Positions 52,391 to 61,835 of a stretch of DNA of 64,000 nt are shown piece by piece. The translations under genes and the position numbers were made by a program. The notes under the pieces are model-generated. The model saw only the letters and a program-made list of their open reading frames with translations. It ran no database searches and was not told where the DNA came from. The stretch is from Arthrobacter terrae (GTDB taxonomy: Bacteria > Actinomycetota > Actinomycetes > Actinomycetales > Micrococcaceae), in NCBI RefSeq assembly GCF_015708085.1, contig NZ_JADNYM010000014.1, forward strand, positions 1-64,000, read 5' to 3'. The first letter of the stretch is position 1. Each line of letters starts with the position of its first letter.

Positions 52391-52726
52391 CTAAGCGTTC
52401 CGCGGGGCGAACATGATGACGGCAACGCCTACAAGACACACGGACGCGCCGATCACATCCCAGCGGTCGGGACGGAAGCCATCCAGCAGCACCGCCCACA
52501 ACAGCGATCCGGCCACGAAGACTCCCCCGTAGGCAGCTAGGATCCGGCCGAAATTCGCATCCGGTTGGAGCGTTGCGATAAAGCCGTAAATTCCCAGTGC
52601 CACGATGCCCAGGCCGGCCCACCACCACGCCTTGCCTTCCCGGACGGCCTGCCAGATCAGCCACGCTCCGCCGATCTCGGCGACCGCAGCAAACACGAAC
52701 AGGACTACGGATCGGAAAATTGTCAC
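52391..52726 (-). CDS. YnfA-family small membrane protein
   Basis: 111 residues from GTG 52726, the usual YnfA (UPF0060) length. Four short transmembrane helices with [20 protein letters not shown] near the start and [22 protein letters not shown] in the middle, both diagnostic. Function in this family is unsettled (small multidrug-resistance-like fold). GGGGGA stands directly before the GTG. Convergent with marR. Confidence 0.9.
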   Translation of the reverse strand: MTIFRSVVLFVFAAVAEIGGAWLIWQAVREGKAWWWAGLGIVALGIYGFIATLQPDANFGRILAAYGGVFVAGSLLWAVLLDGFRPDRWDVIGASVCLVGVAVIMFAPRNA

Positions 52727-52911
52727 TCCCCCAGTGTCCTCTGCGCTGCCGGGCCATCCTGTACCGACCCGGTAACGAATAGTAGGTAAACTGGCTCCGG
52801 GCACCGCCGGAGCCACAAACGGGCCAGCGCAAAAACGTTTAACGATCCGCGTTCTGCAGCATCCGTGCCCCGCACGTTTTTTTACAAACGCCCAGAGCCG
52901 AAGGAGAGCAC

Positions 52912-53550
52912 GTGAGCGCCGTTTCCGCGCCGTTCCGCTGGCTGCGTTCCGGGACTATTGCGGTGACGATTCTGGCGCTCGCGGCGGGTGCGCATACCTT
53001 GGCCGGTGGCGTGCTGCCGGAGCCGATCCTCCTGCTCGCCTTGACGGCGCTGACTGCCGTTGTTTCTGTTGCGGTGACCAGTATCCGTGTGCCGCTGGCC
53101 CTGATGCTGGCCTTGCTCGGGGCCAGCCAACTCCTGCTGCACAATGCCTTTGACCTGCTCTCCAACCCCATGGTTCCCACGGCCGCGCTCGTCGATCCGG
53201 CCATGGCGCATCACCTCATGGGTGTGCATACCGCTCTAGCGCCCCAAGCAACCGCGATGGCGCAAATGTCCATGCAGCCGGGATATCCTTCGGCTGCCCT
53301 GGCCATGACGCTGGCCCACGTCGGAGCTACCTTGGCGACCGCCGTCGTGCTGGCCAAAGGGGAGGAAGCCCTGTGGCTGCTCGCCGACTGGCTCCGCCCG
53401 CTGGTGAGGCTGGCCGGGCCGGCCCCCGTCGCCGTCGCCCCTTTCCAGGCACTAACAGCGGCTAATAGCCCCATCCGCCCGCAGCCGTGGCGTAACCTGC
53501 GGGCCGACTGTCGGCGCGGGCCGCCAACTGTGGCACACGTCTTCGTCTAA
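52912..53550 (+). CDS. Membrane protein of unknown function upstream of ycnI-like gene
   Basis: 212 residues from GTG 52912 with AAGGAGA 6 bases upstream. Three to five hydrophobic segments, a Met/His-rich middle ([20 protein letters not shown] and MAQMSM) and a basic C-terminal tail. Met/His-rich segments next to a YcnI protein suggest copper handling, but no known family is recognised. 87 bp before the YcnI gene, probably one transcript. Confidence 0.75.
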   Translation: MSAVSAPFRWLRSGTIAVTILALAAGAHTLAGGVLPEPILLLALTALTAVVSVAVTSIRVPLALMLALLGASQLLLHNAFDLLSNPMVPTAALVDPAMAHHLMGVHTALAPQATAMAQMSMQPGYPSAALAMTLAHVGATLATAVVLAKGEEALWLLADWLRPLVRLAGPAPVAVAPFQALTAANSPIRPQPWRNLRADCRRGPPTVAHVFV

Positions 53551-53637
53551 CGCCCCTTCCGGCCGATCCGGTGGGGTGTCCACACCCTCACCGCTGTCTG
53601 CACGCCAGGTTGGCTGCTGTACCGACAAGGATTTCCG

Positions 53638-54447
53638 ATGAACCCGCACACCAAAAAAACCACCCGTAACAACACGCCCGGCTCGGGCAAAACTGCCCGT
53701 CGCGCGCTCAAAGCGACACTTATTGCCGGGGCCACTGTCGGTCTGATGACGGCCGGACTGTCAGCAGCCTCGGCGCACGTGGATGTCTCCCCGGACAGCA
53801 CCGCGGCCGGCTCCTACTCACTGCTGACGTTCAGCGTGGGGCACGGCTGCAACGGGTCCCCCACCACCAAGGTCACCATCGATCTGCCGAAGGAACTCAA
53901 TGACGCCACGCCTACAGTGAACCCAAACTGGACCATCAGTAAAACGACGGAAAAACTTGCAACGCCGCAGAAGCTGGCAAACGGCAGCTCGGTCACGGAG
54001 CGAACCAGCCAGGTCATCTATACTGCCAAAACGCCGCTTGACGCCCATCAGCGCGACGCCCTGGCACTGTCCCTGCAGTTGCCGGAAAAGGTCGGGGAAA
54101 CGCTGTACTTCCCGACCCTGCAGACCTGCGAAACCGGCGAGACGAACTGGGTGGATGTTCCCGCCGCAGGGCAGGACGCGGAATCGTTAAAGGCGCCGGC
54201 GCCCACGGTGACGGTCACTGCGGCCCAGACGGCCGGGAGCACGACGGCTCCTGCCGGGGCAGCGCCCGACGGCGGCACCAACGCTGCGGGTGCCGACACC
54301 GCGGGTTCCGACACCGGGAGTTCCGACGGTGCCAGTTCCGGCGGCGCCGGCCAGGCACCCGGGTGGATCGGGCTGGGAGCCGGTGTCCTCGGCTTGGGTA
54401 TGGGCGGGGTCGCCCTGGCCAGGACACGCAAGCCGGCCGCAAAGTAG
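53638..54447 (+). CDS. YcnI-family (DUF1775) secreted protein with C-terminal membrane anchor
   Basis: 269 residues. Signal peptide with basic start and hydrophobic core ending AASAHVDVSP; the mature N-terminal His is the copper-binding residue of YcnI proteins. The domain has GSYSLLTFSVGHGCNGSPTT and FPTLQTCETGETNW, both with conserved cysteines. A Gly/Ser/Asp-rich linker (about 195-235) leads to one transmembrane helix and a basic tail, so the domain faces the outside. No PCu(A)C or CopD gene is next to it here. Confidence 0.9.
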   Translation: MNPHTKKTTRNNTPGSGKTARRALKATLIAGATVGLMTAGLSAASAHVDVSPDSTAAGSYSLLTFSVGHGCNGSPTTKVTIDLPKELNDATPTVNPNWTISKTTEKLATPQKLANGSSVTERTSQVIYTAKTPLDAHQRDALALSLQLPEKVGETLYFPTLQTCETGETNWVDVPAAGQDAESLKAPAPTVTVTAAQTAGSTTAPAGAAPDGGTNAAGADTAGSDTGSSDGASSGGAGQAPGWIGLGAGVLGLGMGGVALARTRKPAAK

Positions 54448-54449
54448 CC

Positions 54450-54529
54450 GCCCGGCGCTAGCCCGGCGCTGGGGGGCGCTGCCCGGCGCTGGGGGCGCTG
54501 CCCGGCGCTGCCAATCCAGAGCGCCGGGC
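54450..54529. repeat. Short GC-rich direct repeats ending in a hairpin
   Basis: The unit CCCGGCGCTGGGGGCGCTG and shorter versions recur about three to four times. The last copy GCCCGGCGCT (54500-54509) pairs with AGCGCCGGGC (54520-54529), and TGTTGT follows. It looks like a terminator of the ycnI transcript whose left arm has been amplified. Confidence 0.6.
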
Positions 54530-54617
54530 TGTTGTCCAGGGTCACGATCGTAAGAAGAATGCGCCGCTGGCCGTGGCGGAAGTTGACTCGAGCAACCGGA
54601 AAGACAAGTCTGGTTCA

Positions 54618-55298
54618 ATGATGACTCGGGGACACGCGAAGATAATGACGGTTTTGACAGCAACGGCGGCAGTCATTGGGCTGGCCGGCTGTGGGGGTTC
54701 GACGACTCCTGCCGGCACCTCATCGACGGTCGACAGTACGCCGTCGTCCTCCGCTTCCAGCACGTCCAGTCACGCCTCCGCCAGCCCTTCTGCGAGCGCT
54801 TCCCCGTCAGGGCCTGCCTCGACTGCAGTTCCGGCGTCGACAGCTCCGGCATCTACGGCGGCCCCGGTTGCCGGCGCCGCTCTCTGCACGGCAGCCATGC
54901 TGGCCGGCTCCGTTGACGACAGCGGCGGCGGAGCGGCGGGCAGTATTTACATGAAACTGATCCTGCAGAACACCTCGAACACTGAGTGTATTTTGGATGG
55001 CTACCCCGGAGTTTCCCTGGTCGGCAACGGCAATGGCACGCAGTTGGGCGCGGCCGCCGACCGCGATCCGGGCCTTCCCTCCTCGGGTCCCATCACGATG
55101 GAACCCGGTTCCAGCGCCGCCGCTGTTCTGCGTTACACACAGGCAGGGAACTATCAGGGCTGCGTTCAGGTGCCCGCCGACGGCCTGCGGGTCTACCCAC
55201 CAAGCGCCACCGACGCGCTCTATATTGCGCACCCTCTAACAGCCTGCACGGACGCCGGGATTGTCCTGCTGACGATTGGTTCATTCCAGAAGTCTTAG
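54618..55298 (+). CDS. Secreted lipoprotein with DUF4232-like domain
   Basis: 226 residues from ATG 54618 (MMTRGHAK); GTG 54573 would add 15 residues. The signal peptide ends at a lipobox LAGC (IGLAGCGG), then a 55-residue Ser/Thr/Ala/Pro linker. The domain has CTAAMLAGSVDDSGGGAAGS, LILQNTSNTECILDGYPGVS and ALYIAHPLTACTD, resembling the actinobacterial DUF4232 beta-sandwich lipoproteins with paired cysteines. Function unknown. Confidence 0.82.
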   Translation: MMTRGHAKIMTVLTATAAVIGLAGCGGSTTPAGTSSTVDSTPSSSASSTSSHASASPSASASPSGPASTAVPASTAPASTAAPVAGAALCTAAMLAGSVDDSGGGAAGSIYMKLILQNTSNTECILDGYPGVSLVGNGNGTQLGAAADRDPGLPSSGPITMEPGSSAAAVLRYTQAGNYQGCVQVPADGLRVYPPSATDALYIAHPLTACTDAGIVLLTIGSFQKS

Positions 55299-55326
55299 GG
55301 TGCCGTGACCGGGGCCTACCGACGGG

Positions 55327-55863
55327 CTAGAAGTGGATCAGCGAATCCAGATCAACCTTTTGGGCCGGCGGCCGCCGGCCATAGCGCATCAGATGCAGGC
55401 GATGGGCCGCCAGGACAAAGGCGGCTGCGGTTACGGTCTGAAGCGCGCCGCCCCAAACTGCGGCGGTAATGATCATACCCAAGAGCGCCGTCGCACAGGC
55501 TGTGGCCCCAGCTGTGACAATTACTCGAACGCGTTCCAGAACGCCATATGCCAATACCCCGCCGCCAAGTGCCAGCCAAGGGACGCAGCCATGCAGTATG
55601 CCGGTGGACCCACCCAACAGCAGCGCAAACACCACGGCACCGGCCGTATAGAGGTAGGGCCGGAGCTCGCCGCGCAGAACCGGTGGATTCCGGTAGGACC
55701 ACCAGGCTGTGGCGCCGGCGAACAGCAAAGAGGCGATGAGATAGTAGGAGGGCACCGCAGCCTTGCTGGAGTTGGCCATCAGGGCAGTGGCTGCTCCGCC
55801 CAAAAAGAGCGCGGCCATGCCAGCCATGGGGAACCAAGTATTCCCCATCTGCCGCGAAACCAC
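55327..55863 (-). CDS. Integral membrane protein of unknown function
   Basis: 178 residues with about six hydrophobic segments and few charged residues until the C-terminal RYGRRPPAQKVDLDSL. No recognised family. Start ATG 55863 is the first of the frame; an internal ATG at 55845 (MGNTWFPM) is also possible. Convergent with the lipoprotein gene; 170 bp without a gene separate it from lhr. Confidence 0.7.
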   Translation of the reverse strand: MVSRQMGNTWFPMAGMAALFLGGAATALMANSSKAAVPSYYLIASLLFAGATAWWSYRNPPVLRGELRPYLYTAGAVVFALLLGGSTGILHGCVPWLALGGGVLAYGVLERVRVIVTAGATACATALLGMIITAAVWGGALQTVTAAAFVLAAHRLHLMRYGRRPPAQKVDLDSLIHF

Positions 55864-56033
55864 AGCCGCTCCGTCCCCGATGTTTGTGCTCTGCCGCTAG
55901 TGACACACGGCAAAGGCTGCATTGCCGTTTATACCGACACAGTACAGGCAGATCAACGTGCTGACGCGCAGGCACAGCGTGCGGCGAAAAATGTCAGTAC
56001 CCTGCGAGATGATGGAGCCGTGGCGGGAAGTAT

Positions 56034-59000
56034 ATGAGTCCTCAGATGAAGCAGTTCACGGCGGCAACCCGGGAGTGGTTTCTGGGTGCCTTTCCGGCGC
56101 CCACACCCGCTCAAACAGGAGCGTGGAAGGCGATTTCCGGCGGATCTCATTCGCTCGTCATTGCCCCCACCGGTTCCGGTAAGACCCTCGCGGCCTTCCT
56201 TTGGGCGCTGGACCGGCTGATCGCCGTCGAGCGGGATCCGGAGGTCAAATCCGGCACACGTGTGCTGTATATCTCCCCGCTGAAGGCCCTCGGTGTGGAC
56301 GTGGAGCGGAATCTGCGTGCTCCGCTGATCGGCATTACGCAGACCGCAAAGCGGCTGGAGTTGGCGGCTCCGCACATTTCCGTCGGCGTCCGGTCCGGAG
56401 ACACGCCGGCGGCGCAACGGCGCTCGCTGCTCGCGCACCCTCCGGATATCCTCATCACCACGCCCGAATCGCTGTTCCTGATGCTCACATCCAAGGCCCG
56501 TGCCACGCTGGCACAGGTGGACACCGTGATTCTTGACGAGGTGCACGCCGTGGCCGGGACTAAACGGGGCGCACATCTGGCGGTGTCTTTGGAACGCCTT
56601 GATGCCCTGCTGGATAAGCCTGCGCAACGGATTGGCCTCTCCGCCACGGTGGAGCCACGGGAAACCGTGGCGCGGTTCCTGGCAGGCTCGGCCCCGGTGG
56701 AAATCGTAGCTCCCGTCACTGCGAAGAATTGGAACCTCACCGTCACCGTGCCGGTGGAAGACATGACGGCGCTGCCGGCACAGGCAGGAACGCGAGGAGG
56801 GGACGACGGGCCCGGACCGGCAGCGAACGCCTCGATTTGGCCGCACGTGGAGGAAAAGATTGTCGATCATGTGCTCGCCAACAATTCCACCATTGTCTTT
56901 GCCAATTCCCGGCGGCTTGCCGAACGGTTGACCGCCCGGCTAAACGAAATCTACGTCCAACGCCTCGCGGACAGTGCTGCACTTTCGGACAGTGCTGCAC
57001 TTTCGGACAGTGGCGTGCCGCCGGACAGTGGCGTGCCGCCGTCGTCGGCCGTCCTCGCCACGCCGGCACAACTGATGGCGCAGGCCGGAGCGACCGGCGG
57101 GGCCGAGCCTGTCCTTGCGAAGGCCCATCATGGTTCCGTTTCCAAGGACCAGCGCGCCCTGATTGAGGATGATCTTAAATCCGGCCGATTGCGCTGTGTC
57201 GTCGCCACTTCCAGCCTTGAACTGGGCATTGACATGGGTGCTGTGGACCTGGTCATCCAGGTGGAATCTCCACCGTCGGTGGCCAGCGGCCTGCAGCGGG
57301 TGGGCCGCGCCGGGCACCAGGTGGGCGAAATTTCCCAAGGCATTATGTTCCCGAAGCACCGCGCGGATCTGGTCCACTCGGCCGTTACCGTGGAGCGGAT
57401 GCTGGCGGGACGGATCGAGTCGTTGTACATTCCGGCAAATCCGCTCGATATTCTGGCGCAACAGACGGTGGCGGCCGCCGCCTTGGGCAGCATTGATGTG
57501 GAGGAATGGTTCGATACGGTACGGCGCTCGGCTCCGTTTGCAACATTGCCGCGGTCCGCTTTCGACGCCACCTTGGATTTACTGGCCGGCCGTTACCCCT
57601 CCGACGAGTTCGCCGAATTGCGCCCGCGGATTATCTGGGACCGGACCGGCGGCACCATTACCGGACGCCCCGGCGCCCAGCGGCTCGCGGTTACCTCCGG
57701 TGGAACCATCCCGGACCGCGGCCTCTTCGGCGTGTTTATCGTCGGCTCGGAACAGGAAACCGCGCCGGGGGCAAAGGCCAAGGGCGGCCGGCGGGTGGGT
57801 GAACTCGACGAGGAAATGGTGTACGAATCCCGCGTCGGCGACGTCTTTGCCCTTGGCGCCACGAGCTGGCGGATCGAGGACATCACCCATGACCGCGTTC
57901 TGGTTTCTCCGGCGTATGGACAGCCGGGGAAATTGCCGTTCTGGAAGGGCGATTCGCTGGGCAGGCCCGTCGAGTTAGGCCGTGCGCTCGGCGCCTTCAT
58001 GCGCGAGCTCTCCGGAGCGGATGCCGCCGCAGCCTTGGAAAGATGCCGGGCCACGGGGCTCGATGACTGGGCCGCCGCCAACCTGCTCGGCTACCTTACG
58101 GAGCAAAAACAGGCCACCGACGTCGTCCCCAATGACACCACCTTGCTGGTCGAACGCTTCCACGATGAACTCGGCGACTGGCGGGTGGTCCTGCACAGCC
58201 CGTATGGAATGCCGGTGCATGCACCGTGGGCCCTGGCAGTGGGCGCGCGCTTGCATCTGCGATACGGCCTGGACGGCTCCGCCATGGCCTCCGACGACGG
58301 CATCGTGCTGCGCGTGCCGATGATGGATGACGAGCCACCGGGGGCCGAACTTTTCCTTTTCGAAGCCGCCGAGTTGGACAGCATTGTCACGGCGGAAGTC
58401 GGCGGTTCCGCACTTTTCGCCTCAAGGTTCCGCGAATGTGCAGCCCGCGCGCTGTTATTGCCGCGGCAGAACCCGGGCAAGCGCTCCCCGCTGTGGCAGC
58501 AGCGCCAGCGCTCCGCCCAGCTGCTGGACGTAGCACGCAAATACCCGACGTTCCCGATCGTGCTCGAAACCGTGCGTGAGTGCCTGCAGGATGTCTACGA
58601 CCTGCCCGCGCTGAAGGAGATCGCGGCCAGCATTGAACGGCGCGAATTGCGGCTCGTTGAGATAACGACCCCACAGCCCTCCCCCTTCGCCAGATCCCTG
58701 CTGTTCGGCTACGTGGCGTCATTTTTGTATGAGGGCGATTCACCGCTGGCCGAACGCCGGGCAGCGGCGCTGTCCTTGGATCCGACCCTGCTCAATGAAC
58801 TGCTGGGCCGGGCGGAACTGCGCGAGCTGTTGGATCCACAGGTTATCGATCAGACGGAAGCCCAACTGCAACGGCTGGCCCCGGACCGCAGGGCGCGCGG
58901 CATGGAGGGGGTAGCGGATCTGCTGCGGTTACTGGGACCGCTGAGCGAGGACGAAATCCAGGCCCGGCTGGAACCGGAAACAGATTTGTCGGCCGGCCTG

Positions 59001-60827
59001 CATGCAGCCGCGTTGGTCAAGGCCAACCGGGCCTTGAAAGTCCAGATGGCCGGGACCGAACGATATGCTGCCATCGAGGACGCGGCCCGGCTGCGCGACG
59101 CGCTGGGCATTCCGCTGCCCATGGGCGTTCCATTGGCCTTTATTGAACCCGTGGCGGACCCGCTCGGTGACCTTTTGGGCCGCTACGCGCGAACGCACGG
59201 ACCGTTCACCGCAGCGGAAGCTGCCGTTCGGCTGGGACTTGGTGTCGCCGTCGTCGGCACCGGCCTTGCCAGGCTTGCCGCCGACGGCCGCGTGACCGAA
59301 GGCGAATTCCGCCCCACCGGGGCACCTGCGGTCCAAATACCGCCACCGACATCAGCGCCAGCGCCGGCCCCGTCGGAGTGGTGCGATATTGAGGTGCTCC
59401 GCAAGCTGCGCCGTCGTTCGCTGGCGGCCCTCCGCGCCGAGGTGGAGCCGGTGGATCCTGCCGCTTACGCGCGGTTCCTTCCGTCATGGCAGCATGTTCG
59501 CAGCACCGGCAAGCCCGGGCAGCATGGCCAGTCCACTCAGTTAAGGGGGCTCGACGGCGTGCTCACTGTGGTGGATCAGCTTGCGGGGGTTCCCATTCCG
59601 GCATCCGCGTGGGAGCCCTTGGTGCTCGCCGGCCGGATCGGAAATTTTGTCCCGGCCATGCTCGATGAGCTCACCGCCGCCGGGGAGATCCTCTGGTCCG
59701 GCGCGGGTTCGCTGCCCGGAAATGACGGCTGGATCAGTCTCCACGTCGCCGAATCGGCGCCGCTGACGCTCAATCCGCAAGCCGGGTTCGAACCCAGCGA
59801 CCTGCAGCAACGGTTGCTGTCCCATCTTTGCGGCGGCGGCGCATATTTCTTCCACCAGTTGAAAGAGGTGGCCGGCTCAGCGTCCAGTGACACCGAAGTG
59901 CTCACCGCACTGTGGGAGCTTGTCTGGGCCGGACGGATCAGCAATGACACATTCGCTCCCGTCCGGTCGCTGCTGGCCGGTGGCCATACGGCGCATCGGC
60001 AGCCGCCGACAACTCCCCGACTACGCTCGGCCGGGCGCTACGGGCGTTTGGGGCGTGCCTCGGAAGCGGCAACCGGGAGCCTGCACGGCTCCGGCACCGA
60101 TGGATCCGGGGCTGTCTTAGCCAGCGCTGTCTTAGCCGGCGCCAGAGCAAAGCGGAGCGCGCCTCCGCTGGCCGCCGGGCGCTGGAACGTCCTGCCGGCC
60201 CGGGAAGCGGAATCTACTGTCGCGGCCCACGCAATGGCCGAGCTGCTGATGGACCGGTACGGGATCGTCACGCGCGGCTCGGTGATGAATGAGAACATTC
60301 CCGGTGGTTTTGCACTGATGTACAAGGTGCTCGCGCGGTTGGAAGAATCGGGGCGCAGCCGGCGCGGATACTTCGTTGAACATCTCGGCGCGGCTCAATT
60401 CGCCGTCCCGGCAACGGTGGACCGGCTCCGCTCCTTCACGCAGGACGACACGCGCCAATCCGAACCGACCGCACTTGCCCTGGCAGCAACGGACCCCGCC
60501 AATCCGTACGGCGCAGCCCTTGCCTGGCCTGCGCTGGACGTGGGGCACCGACCGGGACGCAAGGCCGGGGCGCTGGTGGTGATGGTCGACGGCGAACTGG
60601 TGCTATATGTGGAGCGCGGCGGTAAGACCGTGCTCGCCTTCACCACCGACCCCGTTCATCTCACCCTCGCCGGCCGGGCCCTGGCCGGCGTGGTCAAACG
60701 CGGCGCTGTAGACAAACTCGCCATCGAAAAGGTCAACGGCCAGGGAATCCTGGACACTGTGCTGGCCGCTGCGCTGGTAGAGGCGGGCGCATACACCACG
60801 CCCCGCGGGCTGCGGATCCGTGCCTGA
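56034..60827 (+). CDS. lhr: Lhr-type large ATP-dependent helicase
   Basis: 1597-residue superfamily 2 DNA/RNA-DNA helicase. Walker A APTGSGKT at 44-51, ITTPESLFLML, DEVH box VILDEVHAVAGTKRGAH, LSATVEP, helicase-C motifs VFANSRRLAERL, SSLELGIDMGAVDLV and QRVGRAGHQ. The C-terminal half (Lhr-CTD) contains winged-helix and barrel domains used for strand unwinding in repair. Between HelD1 and HelD2 an insert carries short repeats (SDSAALSDSGVPPDSGVPP), and another low-complexity stretch is at about 1325-1380. ATG follows GGGAAG. nei follows after 8 bp, the same order as lhr-nei2 in mycobacteria. Confidence 0.95.
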   Translation: MSPQMKQFTAATREWFLGAFPAPTPAQTGAWKAISGGSHSLVIAPTGSGKTLAAFLWALDRLIAVERDPEVKSGTRVLYISPLKALGVDVERNLRAPLIGITQTAKRLELAAPHISVGVRSGDTPAAQRRSLLAHPPDILITTPESLFLMLTSKARATLAQVDTVILDEVHAVAGTKRGAHLAVSLERLDALLDKPAQRIGLSATVEPRETVARFLAGSAPVEIVAPVTAKNWNLTVTVPVEDMTALPAQAGTRGGDDGPGPAANASIWPHVEEKIVDHVLANNSTIVFANSRRLAERLTARLNEIYVQRLADSAALSDSAALSDSGVPPDSGVPPSSAVLATPAQLMAQAGATGGAEPVLAKAHHGSVSKDQRALIEDDLKSGRLRCVVATSSLELGIDMGAVDLVIQVESPPSVASGLQRVGRAGHQVGEISQGIMFPKHRADLVHSAVTVERMLAGRIESLYIPANPLDILAQQTVAAAALGSIDVEEWFDTVRRSAPFATLPRSAFDATLDLLAGRYPSDEFAELRPRIIWDRTGGTITGRPGAQRLAVTSGGTIPDRGLFGVFIVGSEQETAPGAKAKGGRRVGELDEEMVYESRVGDVFALGATSWRIEDITHDRVLVSPAYGQPGKLPFWKGDSLGRPVELGRALGAFMRELSGADAAAALERCRATGLDDWAAANLLGYLTEQKQATDVVPNDTTLLVERFHDELGDWRVVLHSPYGMPVHAPWALAVGARLHLRYGLDGSAMASDDGIVLRVPMMDDEPPGAELFLFEAAELDSIVTAEVGGSALFASRFRECAARALLLPRQNPGKRSPLWQQRQRSAQLLDVARKYPTFPIVLETVRECLQDVYDLPALKEIAASIERRELRLVEITTPQPSPFARSLLFGYVASFLYEGDSPLAERRAAALSLDPTLLNELLGRAELRELLDPQVIDQTEAQLQRLAPDRRARGMEGVADLLRLLGPLSEDEIQARLEPETDLSAGLHAAALVKANRALKVQMAGTERYAAIEDAARLRDALGIPLPMGVPLAFIEPVADPLGDLLGRYARTHGPFTAAEAAVRLGLGVAVVGTGLARLAADGRVTEGEFRPTGAPAVQIPPPTSAPAPAPSEWCDIEVLRKLRRRSLAALRAEVEPVDPAAYARFLPSWQHVRSTGKPGQHGQSTQLRGLDGVLTVVDQLAGVPIPASAWEPLVLAGRIGNFVPAMLDELTAAGEILWSGAGSLPGNDGWISLHVAESAPLTLNPQAGFEPSDLQQRLLSHLCGGGAYFFHQLKEVAGSASSDTEVLTALWELVWAGRISNDTFAPVRSLLAGGHTAHRQPPTTPRLRSAGRYGRLGRASEAATGSLHGSGTDGSGAVLASAVLAGARAKRSAPPLAAGRWNVLPAREAESTVAAHAMAELLMDRYGIVTRGSVMNENIPGGFALMYKVLARLEESGRSRRGYFVEHLGAAQFAVPATVDRLRSFTQDDTRQSEPTALALAATDPANPYGAALAWPALDVGHRPGRKAGALVVMVDGELVLYVERGGKTVLAFTTDPVHLTLAGRALAGVVKRGAVDKLAIEKVNGQGILDTVLAAALVEAGAYTTPRGLRIRA

Positions 60828-60835
60828 GCGCGGTC

Positions 60836-61639
60836 ATGCCTGAGGGAGATACCGTCTGGCGCCAGGCCCGGCAGCTGGATCAGGCGCTCACGGGTAAGGT
60901 CCTCACACGCTGCGACATCCGCGTGCCCGCGTTCGCCACCGTGGATTTCACCGGCTCGGTGGTGGAGAGCGTTCAGTCCCGCGGCAAGCACCTGCTCATC
61001 CGGGTCGCCGGCCAGCTCATTCATTCACATTTGAAGATGGAGGGCAGTTGGCACATATACCCGGTGGACCATGCAGCGAAGTGGCGCCGCCCGGCCTTTA
61101 CCGCCCGCTGTATCCTCGGCACCCTGGACACGACCGCCGTCGGATTTTCCCTCGGACTGCTTGAGGTGCTGCCACAGGAACGCGAGGCGGACGCCGTTGG
61201 CTATCTGGGCCCGGATCTGCTCGGCCCGGATTGGGATGCGGACGAGGCGCTGCACAGAATTTCTGTGGCCCCGGCCCGCCCCATCGGGCTGGCTCTGTTG
61301 GACCAGCGGAACCTGGCCGGAATCGGCAACGTCTTCCGCTGCGAGCTCTGCTTTTTGGCCGGCGTCCATCCGGCAGTTCCGGTCGGTGACGTCCGCGCCC
61401 TGCCCCGGCTGATCGAGCAGTCCAAGCGGCTGCTCGAGGCCAATAAGAACCGCTCCTCACGCAGCACCACCGGCGGTCCTGCCCGGGGCGATGCGGCGGT
61501 CTGGGTCTATGGCCGGGAGACTAAACCCTGCAAGCGCTGCGGCGCCCTGATCCGGCACGGGACCCTGCCGGATCCCCAGTCTCCGGCGCAGCGGGCCCGC
61601 GACATTTACTATTGCCCCCGCTGTCAGCCGGCGCCTTAG
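60836..61639 (+). CDS. nei: Fpg/Nei-family DNA glycosylase (endonuclease VIII-like)
   Basis: 267 residues. Catalytic N-terminus MPEGDTVWRQARQLDQALTG (Pro2 nucleophile, Glu3) and C-terminal four-cysteine zinc finger KPCKRCGALIRHG...YYCPRCQ. Middle helix-two-turn-helix with LDQRNLAGIGNVFRCELC. PEGDTVW classifies it as Nei-like, removing oxidised pyrimidines. 8 bp after lhr, so the two repair genes are co-transcribed. Confidence 0.95.
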   Translation: MPEGDTVWRQARQLDQALTGKVLTRCDIRVPAFATVDFTGSVVESVQSRGKHLLIRVAGQLIHSHLKMEGSWHIYPVDHAAKWRRPAFTARCILGTLDTTAVGFSLGLLEVLPQEREADAVGYLGPDLLGPDWDADEALHRISVAPARPIGLALLDQRNLAGIGNVFRCELCFLAGVHPAVPVGDVRALPRLIEQSKRLLEANKNRSSRSTTGGPARGDAAVWVYGRETKPCKRCGALIRHGTLPDPQSPAQRARDIYYCPRCQPAP

Positions 61640-61835
61640 CCCCCGCTGTCAGCAACTCCCGGCAGAGGCGCCCGAAGCTGACGCATCAACGGGCGCAGAC
61701 TTGAACCGGGTTCGTGCGCCGGCGTGTCCCGGCGCATCCGCCGTCCTGAACGCTGCGCACATTGCACGGGGGTATTGGCGCCGTGGCGCCAAAATGCCGC
61801 AAAAGTGCCGTCGCGATGACCGGTAGAATTGGGCC

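Noticed and set aside
54450-54529. Repeats as a possible CRISPR array
   Set aside because: Units are short, contiguous, GC-only and without unique spacers; they end in a terminator-like hairpin and there are no cas genes.
61612-61653. Repeated GCCCCCGCTGTCAGC as an attachment site
   Set aside because: Only a 27-bp local duplication at the end of nei; no integrase or tRNA nearby.
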